From the NCBI GenBank assembly GCA_029262355.1, contig JAJCZO010000372.1:1-58550 (forward strand): a DNA stretch of 58,550 bases, in the 5' to 3' direction. The stretch comes from Deltaproteobacteria bacterium (lineage in GTDB: Bacteria > Desulfobacterota > Binatia > UBA12015). A program made the translations under genes and the position numbers. Numbering within the stretch: position 1 is the stretch's first letter; each line of letters opens with the position of its first letter. The notes below the pieces were generated by a model, which saw nothing but the letters and a program-made list of their open reading frames with translations, had not been told where the DNA came from and searched no databases. Shown one piece after another: positions 33,642 to 43,665 of this stretch.

Positions 33642-36600
33642 CTAACCGCACACAACGCGTCGTCCGTCGCGGCTGAGCCGGCAACCCTCCAACTCGTCGC
33701 CGAAGGCGGTCTCCGCGCACTGTCCCGTGATCCCGGCGGGCGGCGTGAAGGTCAGATTCGCGCGCAGGGGGAGGTCGATGTCGGGCGAGGCGAATGCGGC
33801 GTGGCTCGCGTGCACGGAGATCTTCACGATGTTGGGGCGATGGCGATGGAGTCGCACGGTCGCTCGAACCTTCGGCCCGTCGCTCGCCGGACCGGAGGTG
33901 AACCGATGGCGCGTTCCCTCGCGGTTCTGGAACCAGCCGCCGAAGTCGGGTGACCGCTCGCCGGGTGGGAGCGAGAGCTCGACGATGGGGGTCCCGCCCG
34001 CATCGAAGATCGATAGGGCGAGACCGCTCTCGAGCGGCACCAGCTCGGGCGGAGTCTCGAACTCGAGTGTCGCGTTGTAGCGCAAGACGTCGTCACCGTC
34101 GTCGTGCGAGACGTCCGACAGTCGAAGGTTCGCACGCAGGAGCGCCGCGCCCTCGATGCACGGATCGCACGCATCTCCGGAACCGTCTCGGTCCGTGTCG
34201 GCTTGGCCGGGGTCGAAGTCGTCGGGGCAGAGGTCGATCCGGTCGCACACCCCGTCTTCGTCCGCGTCGGGAGCGAAGCCCGCGACCGGGCACTCCGAGG
34301 GGGAGCCGTCACAGAGGAGGTCGGATGCGCAGACGTGGACCGAATCGGAGCCGGTGTGTGCGTCGGCGTCGGTGACCTCGACCGTCAGTTCGTGCCATCC
34401 CGGCGTGAGGTCCTGGAGGTGGAGCTCCTCCCCGGTTCCGAGGGCGCCGTCGACATCCGAGAACCACGAGAACGAATCATCATCGAAGAACTGCTCTTCC
34501 GCGTCGAACGCCGACGCGCGCAGGGACAACGGTTCGCCGAGCTGCATCTCGACCCCACTGCCTGGGGTGAGGATGTAGACCACCGGATCCTTCGCGCGAA
34601 CGGAGAACGGGCCGACGACCTGTGAGGTCTGGTGGAAGCCGTCGCTCACGTGGAATCGGAGAAGTCCTTGGCTGGTGCCCGCCCAGAACGAGGTGTCGAG
34701 TTCCGCGGTCGAGTCGCTCAGGTCGAGGCCGAGCGGCTGCCAGAGCTCCCCGCCGTCCGCGCTCCATTCGATGCTGACGAAGAGCGGTTCGCCGTCGTCG
34801 TCGTCCGTCGTCCAATCGATGGTGAGCAGGTCGTCCACGGTTCCCGAGATCGGATCGACGACGATCCTGGGCGGGTTTGGGCTCGCCGTGCGCGAAAATA
34901 TCTCGAGCTCGCCACGGTACACAGCCACGGTCGCCATGGCCGGATTCACCGGAAGATGAACGCCGAAGGCCGCGCGCGTCGTGGGCGAGTCGTAGATCAC
35001 ACTCGGCGTGAAGGGTTGTTCGGAGAGAATATTGCCCGCGCCGTCGAGCAACGCGGCCGAGTAGATGTTTTCGAAGAAGTCATCGCCGACCTCTCCCGAG
35101 GGGGTGTCGGTGAAGCGGAGAGGAGAGGCGACGACCTCGTCCGTAACGCTGTCGATCGTGCCGCTGAGGCGAACGTAGGCGCCGCCGGCCGACGCACTGG
35201 CGGCGCGAGGGTACGTCGACAGCTGCCCGCGCGCGAACTTCGTATACGTGTAATCCGATGCCCAACGAGGCGAGCAGTAGGTGAGTGTGTCGGCGTAGAC
35301 GTTCGGGTCGATGACGCCCGGGAAGTTGTAGGTGAACCCGGTGTCGAGCCCCCAGAAGCCGCGCGGATGGCCGGAGCTCAGTTTGTCGGTGGCGTAGGGG
35401 TACGGCTCGATGCCGCCGTTGCCGTTGCCGTTGCCGCTCATGCACCCCTTCACGTGCTCCAAGCCGCCCGCCGCGTGCCCGAACTCGTGTGCGAAGGTGA
35501 CGGGGCGGTCGGTCGTGACCCAGAAGCCTCCGCCGGTGGCGAACCCGCGCGGGCCGACGCCGGCGTAGGGATTGCGCATGGCCGCGATGACCGTGTTGAA
35601 GCGGAACTGTCCAGGGAGCTTCGGGCTCGAGTTGCTGGCGTAATCTGCGTACTTCGTCCTTATGTCGGGCAGCGTCCCCTCGTCGCCGCTCCACGAGACC
35701 CAGCCGCCCTTGGGGGGGATGAGTCGGATCGAACTCGTGGGCCACATGCGTTCCGCGAGCAGGTGCAGGTTCTTGTAGTCGGCCCAGGCCGGCCCACAGC
35801 CCGAGTGGCTGCACCCCTCCCGCACCTGCACGACCTGTGCGAACACGGGGATTCGTGCTTCGAAGTCGGCATAGACCGACGTCTCGTCGTTGCTCCCGTT
35901 CGGATCACAGAAGCCCGTGGGTGTGTCGACGTGGCCGGTGATCAGGATCGGCGCCGCGTTGGGTTGTACCCACGAGCGGGGCAGCCGACACGAGAGTCCG
36001 ATCCGCGGGGTTTGGGACCGCTCGTAGGACAGGCTGGTCCCTCGGCGCTTGATGTTGCGTAGGTAGCCGTAGCAGCTCGTCGTCGACGGCGAGAGCGGGG
36101 TGCCGTCGAACTTCACCGCGCGCAGGAAGGCCGTCGCTCGGCTGGGTAAGAAGATGTTTCGGTCGCTCTTCACGAAGATGCGCGCGTAGGTGGTCTTGCT
36201 CCCGACGAGCGGCACCGAGTGATTGAGATCCTGGATGCTCTGCGTGATCTCCATCTCCTCGAGGCTCAGGTCGAGCTTCGTGTCGCCCGGTGGGCAGACG
36301 ATGGGAGTCGGAGTCGGCGTGGGGATCGGCGTTGGCGAGGGTGTCGGAAGCGGCGTCGGGGGCGTGCGCGTGATGGCGATGTCGTACGTCAGGTTGCTGG
36401 CGCCGGGCGCCTTCGAGAAGACGCGAATCGCGATCGGCGTCCCGTCGGCGGTGGCGCGGAAGAACGCGTACTCGTCATCGGTGCCGCTGTTCGCCTGCAC
36501 GATCGGACCGGGGGATGTCCCGTCGTAGAATTCCAGGTCGAGGTCGCCGTTCGCGTGGACGAAGTCGATCGATGCCTCGAGGGCGTCGCCTGCATCCAGC

Positions 36601-37961
36601 GATGCCTCGAACCAGTCCTCGTCTCCCGAGCAGATGCTAAGGGTGGTTCTCGCGAAGGTGTCGGAGCATCCCTGCTGTGGGCAGACGCCGGTCAGAGTGG
36701 ATGTCAGGGCGGAGTCGTTCGGCTCGCCCGTGTCGGCGGGGCATGGCGTTGGCGTGGGAGGCGCCGCCTGAATCGCCGCAGTGATCGTGTAACTGGGGTT
36801 CGTGCCGCCCTGGCTCTGCGCGAGTGTTTGCAGATAGAAGCGGCCGCTGGTCTGCACGATGTAGTCGATTCGCTCCGATCTCAGGATTCCCGGCGTGCAG
36901 GTCCACGTCGTGCTCTTGTCCGGGTCGACCAGACACATCCGAACGGGGCCCTGGCTGGGGTCATGGACGATGTCGGCGATGACGCGTTCGAACGTGCTCA
37001 GGTCGAGTGAGAACCAGTCCTCGTCGCCGGCCGGGCAGAGGTTCAAGTTGGCTACGACTTGTGGGGTCGTCGGGTGGCCGACCGACGCGGCCTGGTCGGC
37101 GTGGTCGTTGGGCTCGTGTGCATCGAGCGAACAGTTCGAGAGGCTCGCGTCGACCGCATAGGGCTGGGTCGCGTCGAACTGGCCCTTGCCCGTGATGCGC
37201 GCGTGCCAATCGCCGCCCGCGTCTGCCGTGAATCGGATTTGCTCATCGGCCTGCCCGGGGTTGTCGGAATGGTGCGCCTGGCTCAGGTTCGGGCGATAGA
37301 GCGTGAGGTCGTAGTCTTTGGGCATGCCGGTGAGGTCGACCTGGATCGTCTGGCCGAGCTGAACCCCTGTGATGCGGAAGTAGTCGACGTCGGCAGCGGC
37401 GCAGATGTAGCTCACGAGGGGCCCGCCGTTGATCGCCCATCCGGGTCCACCGACAACGTCGTTTGGTTCGAATCCGTCCGGGCATCCGGGATAGGTCGGC
37501 GTCGGGGTTGGCGTCGGGGTGGGGAGTGGCGTGGGGCCGCCGCCCTGATCGAGGACCGTTACCTCGTAAGGGTTTTGGCTCTGTCCGTCGGTCCCGGAGA
37601 TGCGCACGTAGTGCGTGCCTGCGCTTGTGGCCGTGTACGGAACGTCGGCGAAACCGGCGTTCGACACGGCTTGCCCCACGGGTTGCTGGTTGGGAGCGAA
37701 GACTTCGATGGTGGCGGGGTGGGGGTTGTTCGCCAGCCGGGCTGAGATCCGCTGGCCGACGGTCAGCGTGACGGAGAAGTAGTCGGCATCGCTCACGTTG
37801 CAGACGATTGAGTGCGCCGGCCAGTCGAAGATCAGGCCGAGGGCCTGGCCGAAGCCGTCGTTCGGTTCGTACTCGTCGAAGCAGTCCTGTCCGAGCGCGG
37901 GGGTCGCGAGGGTCCCACACGAGAGGAGGACGAGGATGAGGAGCGCAGTGCTGGATTTCAT
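33642..37961 (-). CDS. Giant secreted protein: PPC repeats, metzincin-type protease motif, thrombospondin-3 repeat
   Basis: 1439 residues from the ATG at 37961, which begins a signal peptide (STALLILVLLSCGTLATPALG). Four bacterial pre-peptidase (PPC) units start near EYEPND, GFEPND, HEPNDHAD and GEPNDSA, separated by P-T-P-T linkers. At 825-836 lies HEFGHAAGGLEH, the full HExxHxxGxxH zinc motif of metzincins. A Ca-binding DxDxDG thrombospondin-type-3 stretch follows (about 1295-1345). Probably a secreted protease or adhesin. An upstream in-frame ATG at 38018 would add 19 non-signal residues. Confidence 0.82.
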   Translation of the reverse strand: MKSSTALLILVLLSCGTLATPALGQDCFDEYEPNDGFGQALGLIFDWPAHSIVCNVSDADYFSVTLTVGQRISARLANNPHPATIEVFAPNQQPVGQAVSNAGFADVPYTATSAGTHYVRISGTDGQSQNPYEVTVLDQGGGPTPLPTPTPTPTPTYPGCPDGFEPNDVVGGPGWAINGGPLVSYICAAADVDYFRITGVQLGQTIQVDLTGMPKDYDLTLYRPNLSQAHHSDNPGQADEQIRFTADAGGDWHARITGKGQFDATQPYAVDASLSNCSLDAHEPNDHADQAASVGHPTTPQVVANLNLCPAGDEDWFSLDLSTFERVIADIVHDPSQGPVRMCLVDPDKSTTWTCTPGILRSERIDYIVQTSGRFYLQTLAQSQGGTNPSYTITAAIQAAPPTPTPCPADTGEPNDSALTSTLTGVCPQQGCSDTFARTTLSICSGDEDWFEASLDAGDALEASIDFVHANGDLDLEFYDGTSPGPIVQANSGTDDEYAFFRATADGTPIAIRVFSKAPGASNLTYDIAITRTPPTPLPTPSPTPIPTPTPTPIVCPPGDTKLDLSLEEMEITQSIQDLNHSVPLVGSKTTYARIFVKSDRNIFLPSRATAFLRAVKFDGTPLSPSTTSCYGYLRNIKRRGTSLSYERSQTPRIGLSCRLPRSWVQPNAAPILITGHVDTPTGFCDPNGSNDETSVYADFEARIPVFAQVVQVREGCSHSGCGPAWADYKNLHLLAERMWPTSSIRLIPPKGGWVSWSGDEGTLPDIRTKYADYASNSSPKLPGQFRFNTVIAAMRNPYAGVGPRGFATGGGFWVTTDRPVTFAHEFGHAAGGLEHVKGCMSGNGNGNGGIEPYPYATDKLSSGHPRGFWGLDTGFTYNFPGVIDPNVYADTLTYCSPRWASDYTYTKFARGQLSTYPRAASASAGGAYVRLSGTIDSVTDEVVASPLRFTDTPSGEVGDDFFENIYSAALLDGAGNILSEQPFTPSVIYDSPTTRAAFGVHLPVNPAMATVAVYRGELEIFSRTASPNPPRIVVDPISGTVDDLLTIDWTTDDDDGEPLFVSIEWSADGGELWQPLGLDLSDSTAELDTSFWAGTSQGLLRFHVSDGFHQTSQVVGPFSVRAKDPVVYILTPGSGVEMQLGEPLSLRASAFDAEEQFFDDDSFSWFSDVDGALGTGEELHLQDLTPGWHELTVEVTDADAHTGSDSVHVCASDLLCDGSPSECPVAGFAPDADEDGVCDRIDLCPDDFDPGQADTDRDGSGDACDPCIEGAALLRANLRLSDVSHDDGDDVLRYNATLEFETPPELVPLESGLALSIFDAGGTPIVELSLPPGERSPDFGGWFQNREGTRHRFTSGPASDGPKVRATVRLHRHRPNIVKISVHASHAAFASPDIDLPLRANLTFTPPAGITGQCAETAFGDELEGCRLSRDGRRVVCG

Positions 37962-38254
37962 CGGTCGATGGGCGGCGTAGTCGTGGTTCAGGTCTGGGGC
38001 GCCCCTCAGGTTATGCATTTTTCCCTCCGCGGTGAACAGGCGAATCTCTACAGTCGGGGGGCGTTCAATTGAGGTGCACGACCGTACAGTTGGGCTCGAG
38101 GCCGGGGTTTTGCGTTCGCCTTACCCTGTGACACGGCCGGATACGGGTGGTGCTTGGTTGCGCTAGGGAGTGCCATGGCGGACCGGCTGCCCCGCTCCCG
38201 GCTGCGACTGTGCACGGTTGCCTGGCTCGGCTCGAGGGCCGCCACCCACAGCCT

Positions 38255-39562
38255 TCAGGTCTCGCTGAAGATGCGCCCACCGTCTTTGCGCACTCGACAA
38301 CCGGCGAGTCGCGCGTCGAGATCGAGGATGGCGGGGCCATCGACGAAAGGGCGAAGGAACTGCTCCAGTGTCGCTCGACCCCCCGGGGCCGCATTGCCTG
38401 CGCGCACCACGTCGGCGATCCGCTGGAGCATCCAGAGATGGTACGGCACGACCATCCGTCGCTCGCGCGTGTCGCCGATCCGGAACTCGTGGGTGAGGGC
38501 CCCGTCGTTTCGTTGGGCTTCTTCGAACCCGGGGCTGGCGTGGAAGGTGTAGGACGGAAGCTCGCCACCGAGCGGGTGTGCGTCGCTCGCGATGTAGGTC
38601 GTCGCACGATCGATCGTCGCGTCGAGCACGGGCCACATCTCTTCGAAGAACACCGCCAGAACGGGGCCAAGGGTTTCCGGGATCGCGTCGTCGTCGAGCC
38701 ACTCGCCGCCATTGCTCGTGGCGGGTCGGCCCACGAGCTCGCCGTCCACGAGAGAGTAGAGGCGCTGGTTGTAGCTGCGCGCGTCGAGCGCGTTCGTTCC
38801 GTTCGTGCGTTCGACCCACTGGGTGACCAAGGGGTATCGGACGCGTAGGTCGAAGCCGGAAACAGGGTCGCGGTAGAGGTGTGCGTACAGTGGTCCCAAC
38901 AACCCGAAGTCGGCGAGGGAAGGGCGGCCTCCGAGGACGTAGTCGTGCCGATCGAAGTGGTTCTCCAGTCGCTCGAGGATTCGGTGGATGCTCGTCGTCC
39001 ACGCGGCCTCGGTGCGTTCCGTCATCCCGAGGTCCTTTAGCCCGGCGTGGACTGTGTCCCCGAGTACGGCGTCGTACATCTTGCGCGCGGCCGCGCGTCG
39101 GTCGCGGCCCGGCTGGTCGGGAGCGAACGCGCTTCCCCACTGTTGAAGATTGAATTGTAGGTGATTGGGTTCGACGCCTTCGAGCGAGTGGTGCCACCGT
39201 TCCCAGAAGCCCCACACGACCATCCATTCGTCGGCGAGAAGTTCGATGAGGTGAGCGGCGAGCGCTTGCTGGGGCCGCGTCCGCGGATCGGGAGTGGCAG
39301 GCGTTTCGGGGTAGAGCTGTTCGAAGTAGTCGATGATCTCGCTGGAGTCGTGGATCCAGGTGCCGTCGGGCGCAAGGACTTGTGGGACGGTCGTCGACCC
39401 CGTGTTGGGGGCGAGCAGGCCGTGAACCAGGTCGAACGAGCACAGGATGTCCTCGTAGCCTGGACCGAGCGCGTCGAAGTGGTCCTTGTACCGCATGTAG
39501 GCGCGGACCTTGCCGGAGAAGTAGCTGAACTCCCAAGAGAAGAGTCGATATCTTCGCGTCAT
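38255..39562 (-). CDS. Glutathione S-transferase-like protein
   Basis: 435 residues, long for the family. The N-terminal thioredoxin-fold (about 4-88) has SWEFSYFSGKVRAYMRYK, VPQVLAPDGTWIHDSSEIIDYFEQLYP; the motif VPQ...DSSEI is the glutathione-binding cis-Pro and gamma-Glu-contact region. The C-terminal helical domain (FDRHDYVLGGRPSLADFGLLGPLYAHLYRD) has the D-x-x-L-x-x-xL fold signature. A further helical C-terminal section (about 270-435) is not typical and its function is unknown. No neighbour suggests a substrate. Confidence 0.85.
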   Translation of the reverse strand: MTRRYRLFSWEFSYFSGKVRAYMRYKDHFDALGPGYEDILCSFDLVHGLLAPNTGSTTVPQVLAPDGTWIHDSSEIIDYFEQLYPETPATPDPRTRPQQALAAHLIELLADEWMVVWGFWERWHHSLEGVEPNHLQFNLQQWGSAFAPDQPGRDRRAAARKMYDAVLGDTVHAGLKDLGMTERTEAAWTTSIHRILERLENHFDRHDYVLGGRPSLADFGLLGPLYAHLYRDPVSGFDLRVRYPLVTQWVERTNGTNALDARSYNQRLYSLVDGELVGRPATSNGGEWLDDDAIPETLGPVLAVFFEEMWPVLDATIDRATTYIASDAHPLGGELPSYTFHASPGFEEAQRNDGALTHEFRIGDTRERRMVVPYHLWMLQRIADVVRAGNAAPGGRATLEQFLRPFVDGPAILDLDARLAGCRVRKDGGRIFSET

Positions 39563-39677
39563 CCGGAGAGCTTATAGCGCCGGAGAGCCCGCGACAGGAA
39601 ACGCTTGGCCCCCGTGCCGCTCCTCACCACTTCGGCGCGTACTCGAACGGCTGAGATTGCTTTGGTAGATTTCGCGC

Positions 39678-40571
39678 ATGGACCTTCATGTGCCGAGCCT
39701 CGGAAGCATCCGCTGCACGTCTGCGCGGTACGGAATTCTTGTACTGGCGTTGCTCGCCGTCGCGAATTCGCAGAGCGCGCTGGCACAGGATGACTTGGAC
39801 CCAGCCGCGGCCGTCGGCGAGACCCAAGCTCTGGCTCAGGCCGCGCAGAACCCCGTGGCAGACATGATCAGCCTGCCGCTCCAGAACAATACGCTCTTCG
39901 GTGTCGGCGCGAACGGGGACACAGCCAACGTCCTGAATCTCCAGCCAGTCATCCCGATTTCTCTGGGTGACTGGAATCTGATCACGCGCACGATCATCCC
40001 TCTCATCTATCTGCCAGACGTGACCGCCGGCCTGCCGGAGGTCCCCGCCAACGTCGAGTCGGGCGGTAACTTCGGGTTGGGCGACATCAACCTGACGGGC
40101 TTCCTGTCTCCCGCCAAGTCGAAGGGCGTTGTGTGGGGCATCGGCCCCTCTTTCGGCTTGAACACCGCGACGAGTGATCTGCTCGGTACGGGCAAGTGGA
40201 CGGTGGGTCCGTCCGCGGTGGTGCTCGCGATGCCGAAGCCGTGGGTGCTCGGGGTGTTGGCTCGCAACCTCTGGTCGTTCGCGGGCCAGTCCGACCGCCG
40301 CTCCGTGAACAGCTTCCTCCTCCAACCCTTCGTCAACTACAACCTGTCCAGCGGGTGGTATCTCGTGACCTCCCCCTTGGTCACTTCAAATTGGCAGGCG
40401 GGTTCCGGCGAACGATGGACGCTTCCGCTCGGTGGTGGCGCCGGGAAGATCTTCAGGATCGGTAGCCAGGCGATGAATGGCCAGGTCCAGGCGTTCGGCA
40501 ACGTCGTAAAGCCGACATTTGCGCCCGATTGGAGCCTCCGCCTCCAACTCCAATTCATGTTCCCGCGGTAG
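39678..40571 (+). CDS. Outer-membrane beta-barrel-like protein (neuromedin-U/transporter-like)
   Basis: 297 residues with a signal peptide ending near ALAQDD. The mature part has alternating hydrophobic strands (LFGVGANGDTANVLNLQPVIPI, WGIGPSFGLNT, NYNLSSGWYLVTSPLVTSNWQ) and an aromatic-rich C-terminal end LQFMFPR, as in a small outer-membrane barrel. Similar proteins are annotated as neuromedin U-like or hypothetical. Function unknown; no partner gene. Confidence 0.7.
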   Translation: MDLHVPSLGSIRCTSARYGILVLALLAVANSQSALAQDDLDPAAAVGETQALAQAAQNPVADMISLPLQNNTLFGVGANGDTANVLNLQPVIPISLGDWNLITRTIIPLIYLPDVTAGLPEVPANVESGGNFGLGDINLTGFLSPAKSKGVVWGIGPSFGLNTATSDLLGTGKWTVGPSAVVLAMPKPWVLGVLARNLWSFAGQSDRRSVNSFLLQPFVNYNLSSGWYLVTSPLVTSNWQAGSGERWTLPLGGGAGKIFRIGSQAMNGQVQAFGNVVKPTFAPDWSLRLQLQFMFPR

Positions 40572-40653
40572 CACCAAGCATCCGGGCGCCGCGGATACGC
40601 CGACGCAGGCTTCGCCCCCGCCGCAAGCCAGACCGAGCACCCCGCCGCTTCCA

Positions 40654-40672
40654 GTTAGCGGTTGCCGCTAAC
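40654..40672. terminator. Hairpin downstream of the barrel gene
   Basis: GTTAGCGG and CCGCTAAC arms (8 bp perfect) around a 3-base loop, about 80 bases past the stop at 40571. No T-run; it may be an operator for the next gene, which starts 158 bases further on. Confidence 0.35.
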
Positions 40673-40829
40673 ACTACGATTCACCCAGGAGGCTTCTCCT
40701 CCCTTCTGTGCCGGAAACCGCCCGAGAATCGCGCCTTGGGGGGCCGCGCCGGCCCGGCACGCTCACTGCTCTGGTTCCCCGCTGCGGAGGTGCCCTCCGC
40801 CACAACCACCAACACGGGGAGGGAGAACA

Positions 40830-43448
40830 ATGGCTTCGGAGAGGAACGGGAAGAGGATTCGATGGTCTCTCACGGCGGCGCTCGTCGCCGTCATGTTCAC
40901 AGCGCCCATCGCGATCGAAGTCGCGTCGGCGGCCACGTTTGGCAAGTCCGGATCGTTCAAACGCAAGACGACGTCATCGAAGGACGGCGGAAAGAAGGAG
41001 CCGGCACCGACGCCGACTCCTAAACCGAAGCCCGCGCTGAAGCCGACCCCAAAACCAGAGCTGAAGGCTGCGCCGAAGCCGACCCCAAAACCAGAGCTGA
41101 AGCCCGCACCGAAGACGACCCCAAAGCCAAGGCCGAAGGTCGACCCGCGGGTCGAGGCTCACATCATCCGCGTGATGACGAAGGGCGAGGCTGTGGGCGT
41201 CGTCGCGTCCGCCGACTTGGCCGCCACGAAGGCGCAGATGGCCTTCCGCGCCGTCATCGACAAGATCGTCGCTCGCGCGCAGAGGTACCCCGGCGCGTCG
41301 GTAGACAAGCTTCGGCGCAAGACCCGTCGCTATCACCGCGACATGAAACGCAAGGCTCGCGCGTTCGGTGAGGCCGAACTCGAGCTCCGGGCTCGCGAAG
41401 CCTCGCTCTGGGGCGGATTCTCCGCCAAGTTCGATAAGCCCGCGGTCATCGATGCACCACTGGCGGCGGCGATGCTGCAGCTTCAGATCGAGCTGCGCCG
41501 CATGCTGGGTGCCGAGCTGCACACGGACGCCCCGAATCTCGCGAAGATGCCGGGATGCGCGGGCGACCTGATCGCGGACCGCATGCTCGCCAAGTACGGC
41601 GAGGCCGTGCTCGAGACGGGCGCGGATCGTACGCGCGAGGTCGAGGTCCTCGGACAGATCGCAACGCAGCTCGCGTGTATCAGTGCCGAGCAGTCGCGGA
41701 AGTTCGACTACGTTCTGTATGAGGCATACTACAAGGTGTTCACCCGGCTTTCGAAGAGCGGGCTCGCCAAGATTCAGCCCGCCTTCGCGCGCATGACCGC
41801 CCCCCTCATGATGCTCGTGCTCGATACCGTGAAGCACCGCGGTCATGGTGCGGGCGCGTACTATTGGTTCGACGAGCATCGCGAGATCCTCAAGGACGTC
41901 GTCGCCCGCCTCGGCTGGGCGACCGGCGACGTGTACTGGCTCTACGATCGCCACGACGGTCGTCTCATCGGTTTCCCGCCGTGTATCGGCCAGAGCACCG
42001 GGCGCTGCCTGATTCCCGACACTCTGTTCGATTCCCTCGCCGATCCGGCGGCTCTTGGATACGGCGAGTGCGCGCTCTCCGGGATGGTAGCTAGTGGTGC
42101 GAGCAAGCTCGGGAGTCGGGGGAGCCGCTACGTGTGTCCGTCGAGTGACTGCGACGACGGCGAAGGCGGGAAGTCGCCGTTGCAGCAACGCAACGGGGGG
42201 CTCGATCGCGGTGGCATCGACCTGGATGGGTTCGACCTGTCCGGTCTTCTGCCGGCCGGGACGGAGACGTCCGATCCGTCGCTGCCGTGGGTGGGACTCA
42301 CGGATCTCGATCGCACCGACATGTCCGCGCACTGTGGCGGGGTGTCGGGCGGCGGCGGTAGCAGCTCGAGCGGCGGGGCTCAGGGCCCACGCGGAGGCCT
42401 CGGCGACTCGTGGAACGGCATCGAGGAATGCATGAACGAGTTCCTGCGCGAGCCGAAGAGCCCGTTCGAAGCGTACACCCGATGCGTCATGGGTTCTCTC
42501 GAAGAGGGCGCACCAAATCCGCTCGACCTGGAATCGATGCACGGCGTGCCCCGGGACCCGAAGTGCGGGATCGCGGACGGTGGCTCCAAACCCAAGCCAT
42601 CCGCCACGCCGTCGCCGTCGGCTACGCCGGCAGCGACGCCGAAACCCACGCCCAAGCCCACGCCGAGCCTCGCAGACAAGGCTCTCGAGGCTGCGAAGAA
42701 GGTGCTGAGCCTCCTGAGTAAGGCGCCCTCGGCCGTGGCCCCCATCGTCGACGCCGAGATCGAGCTCTTGAAGCCGTCCAACGGCAAGAAGATCTATGAA
42801 TCGACGACAGGTGTGATCGACAATCGTCTGGAGCAGAATCACGCTGCAGGCTTCGTCTCCGACGGGCAGTACAAGGCCCTCAAGAAGATGAAGCCGGCCG
42901 ATCGGGCGGAGTGGATGAACAACGAGGGGATGATGTCCTGTGTGAGCCCTGAGGATTGCGACGACGCCTGCACGGCCGTGAACGCGCAGGTCGAGGCGCG
43001 TCGGGCGTGCGCCCAGCAATTCATCGAGAGCAGCCTCCCGCCGGGAGCTCTGGCCAACAACCCGAAGGATCCGGACAACGTCATCAATTGGGGGCCCAAC
43101 GGAAACCCGAACGACGAGGGCATCGGTGGCGTGCTCGGCTGCACGCTCGACGCGTCGAGTGGCCCGGTGCGGACCAATCCCGTCTGCGGGGTCGTTCAGT
43201 GCGCCAATGGCCTCGCCACCGGGTGGTCGCAGAGCGGCTGCTGTGGTGACCTCGGGAACTTCAACGGGGCGATCCGCATCGATGATGCGTGTCTGCAGAT
43301 GCAGTGTGCGGAGGGCAATCCGTCGATCGGGTCGAACGGCGCGTGTACATGCGACGGCGGGAACGTCGGCGACTCCAACCCGCAGCCAGCACCGGTTCCC
43401 GAGGTCGGTGGACATGGTATTGGCGCGCCGGGTCCCGTTCGGCCCTAG
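40830..43448 (+). CDS. Large exported protein with Pro-Lys repeat linker, function unknown
   Basis: 872 residues from the ATG at 40830 behind GGGAGGGAG; signal peptide about 1-35. Residues about 55-105 are a Pro-Lys-Glu linker with two near-identical 12-residue units (KPTPKPELKAAP). A helical domain (about 110-390), a Ser-Gly-rich stretch and a second P-T-P-K linker (about 585-615) follow, then a C-terminal Cys-rich region (VCGVVQC, SGCCGDLG, CLQMQC, CTCDGG). No known catalytic motif. Probably a cell-envelope or surface protein. The C-terminal Cys cluster may be disulfide-bonded. Confidence 0.75.
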   Translation: MASERNGKRIRWSLTAALVAVMFTAPIAIEVASAATFGKSGSFKRKTTSSKDGGKKEPAPTPTPKPKPALKPTPKPELKAAPKPTPKPELKPAPKTTPKPRPKVDPRVEAHIIRVMTKGEAVGVVASADLAATKAQMAFRAVIDKIVARAQRYPGASVDKLRRKTRRYHRDMKRKARAFGEAELELRAREASLWGGFSAKFDKPAVIDAPLAAAMLQLQIELRRMLGAELHTDAPNLAKMPGCAGDLIADRMLAKYGEAVLETGADRTREVEVLGQIATQLACISAEQSRKFDYVLYEAYYKVFTRLSKSGLAKIQPAFARMTAPLMMLVLDTVKHRGHGAGAYYWFDEHREILKDVVARLGWATGDVYWLYDRHDGRLIGFPPCIGQSTGRCLIPDTLFDSLADPAALGYGECALSGMVASGASKLGSRGSRYVCPSSDCDDGEGGKSPLQQRNGGLDRGGIDLDGFDLSGLLPAGTETSDPSLPWVGLTDLDRTDMSAHCGGVSGGGGSSSSGGAQGPRGGLGDSWNGIEECMNEFLREPKSPFEAYTRCVMGSLEEGAPNPLDLESMHGVPRDPKCGIADGGSKPKPSATPSPSATPAATPKPTPKPTPSLADKALEAAKKVLSLLSKAPSAVAPIVDAEIELLKPSNGKKIYESTTGVIDNRLEQNHAAGFVSDGQYKALKKMKPADRAEWMNNEGMMSCVSPEDCDDACTAVNAQVEARRACAQQFIESSLPPGALANNPKDPDNVINWGPNGNPNDEGIGGVLGCTLDASSGPVRTNPVCGVVQCANGLATGWSQSGCCGDLGNFNGAIRIDDACLQMQCAEGNPSIGSNGACTCDGGNVGDSNPQPAPVPEVGGHGIGAPGPVRP

Positions 43449-43665
43449 GGGGCCTCGGCACCTTCCAGGCTGCTCGCCGGTGTCACTCGCTCTTCGGAGC
43501 GGGTGACGCCGGAGGCGGCATCGTGCGCGAGAGCCGATCTGGGTCGGTGTCAAGTTCGTAGACCCCGGCGCGTCCAGAGCGGGGAGCGACGTAACTGGTC
43601 CCGAGGTCGTACCAAGACGGCGCCCGAAGGGCTCGGGGGGCTGTCTTCGCGGAGAGCCGCTGGTG

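Noticed and set aside
34632-36062. 476-codon plus-strand frame opposite the PPC/metzincin protein
   Set aside because: Antisense frame; the opposite strand has an export signal, PPC repeats and a zinc motif.
38163-39536. 457-codon minus-strand frame overlapping the glutathione-transferase-like gene
   Set aside because: Same strand but another frame of a gene with a readable thioredoxin fold; Arg- and Pro-rich composition is typical of a shadow frame.
41010-41140. Tandem Pro-Lys repeat region considered as a CRISPR or DNA repeat
   Set aside because: It is coding repeat DNA for a low-complexity linker; units are contiguous with no spacers.
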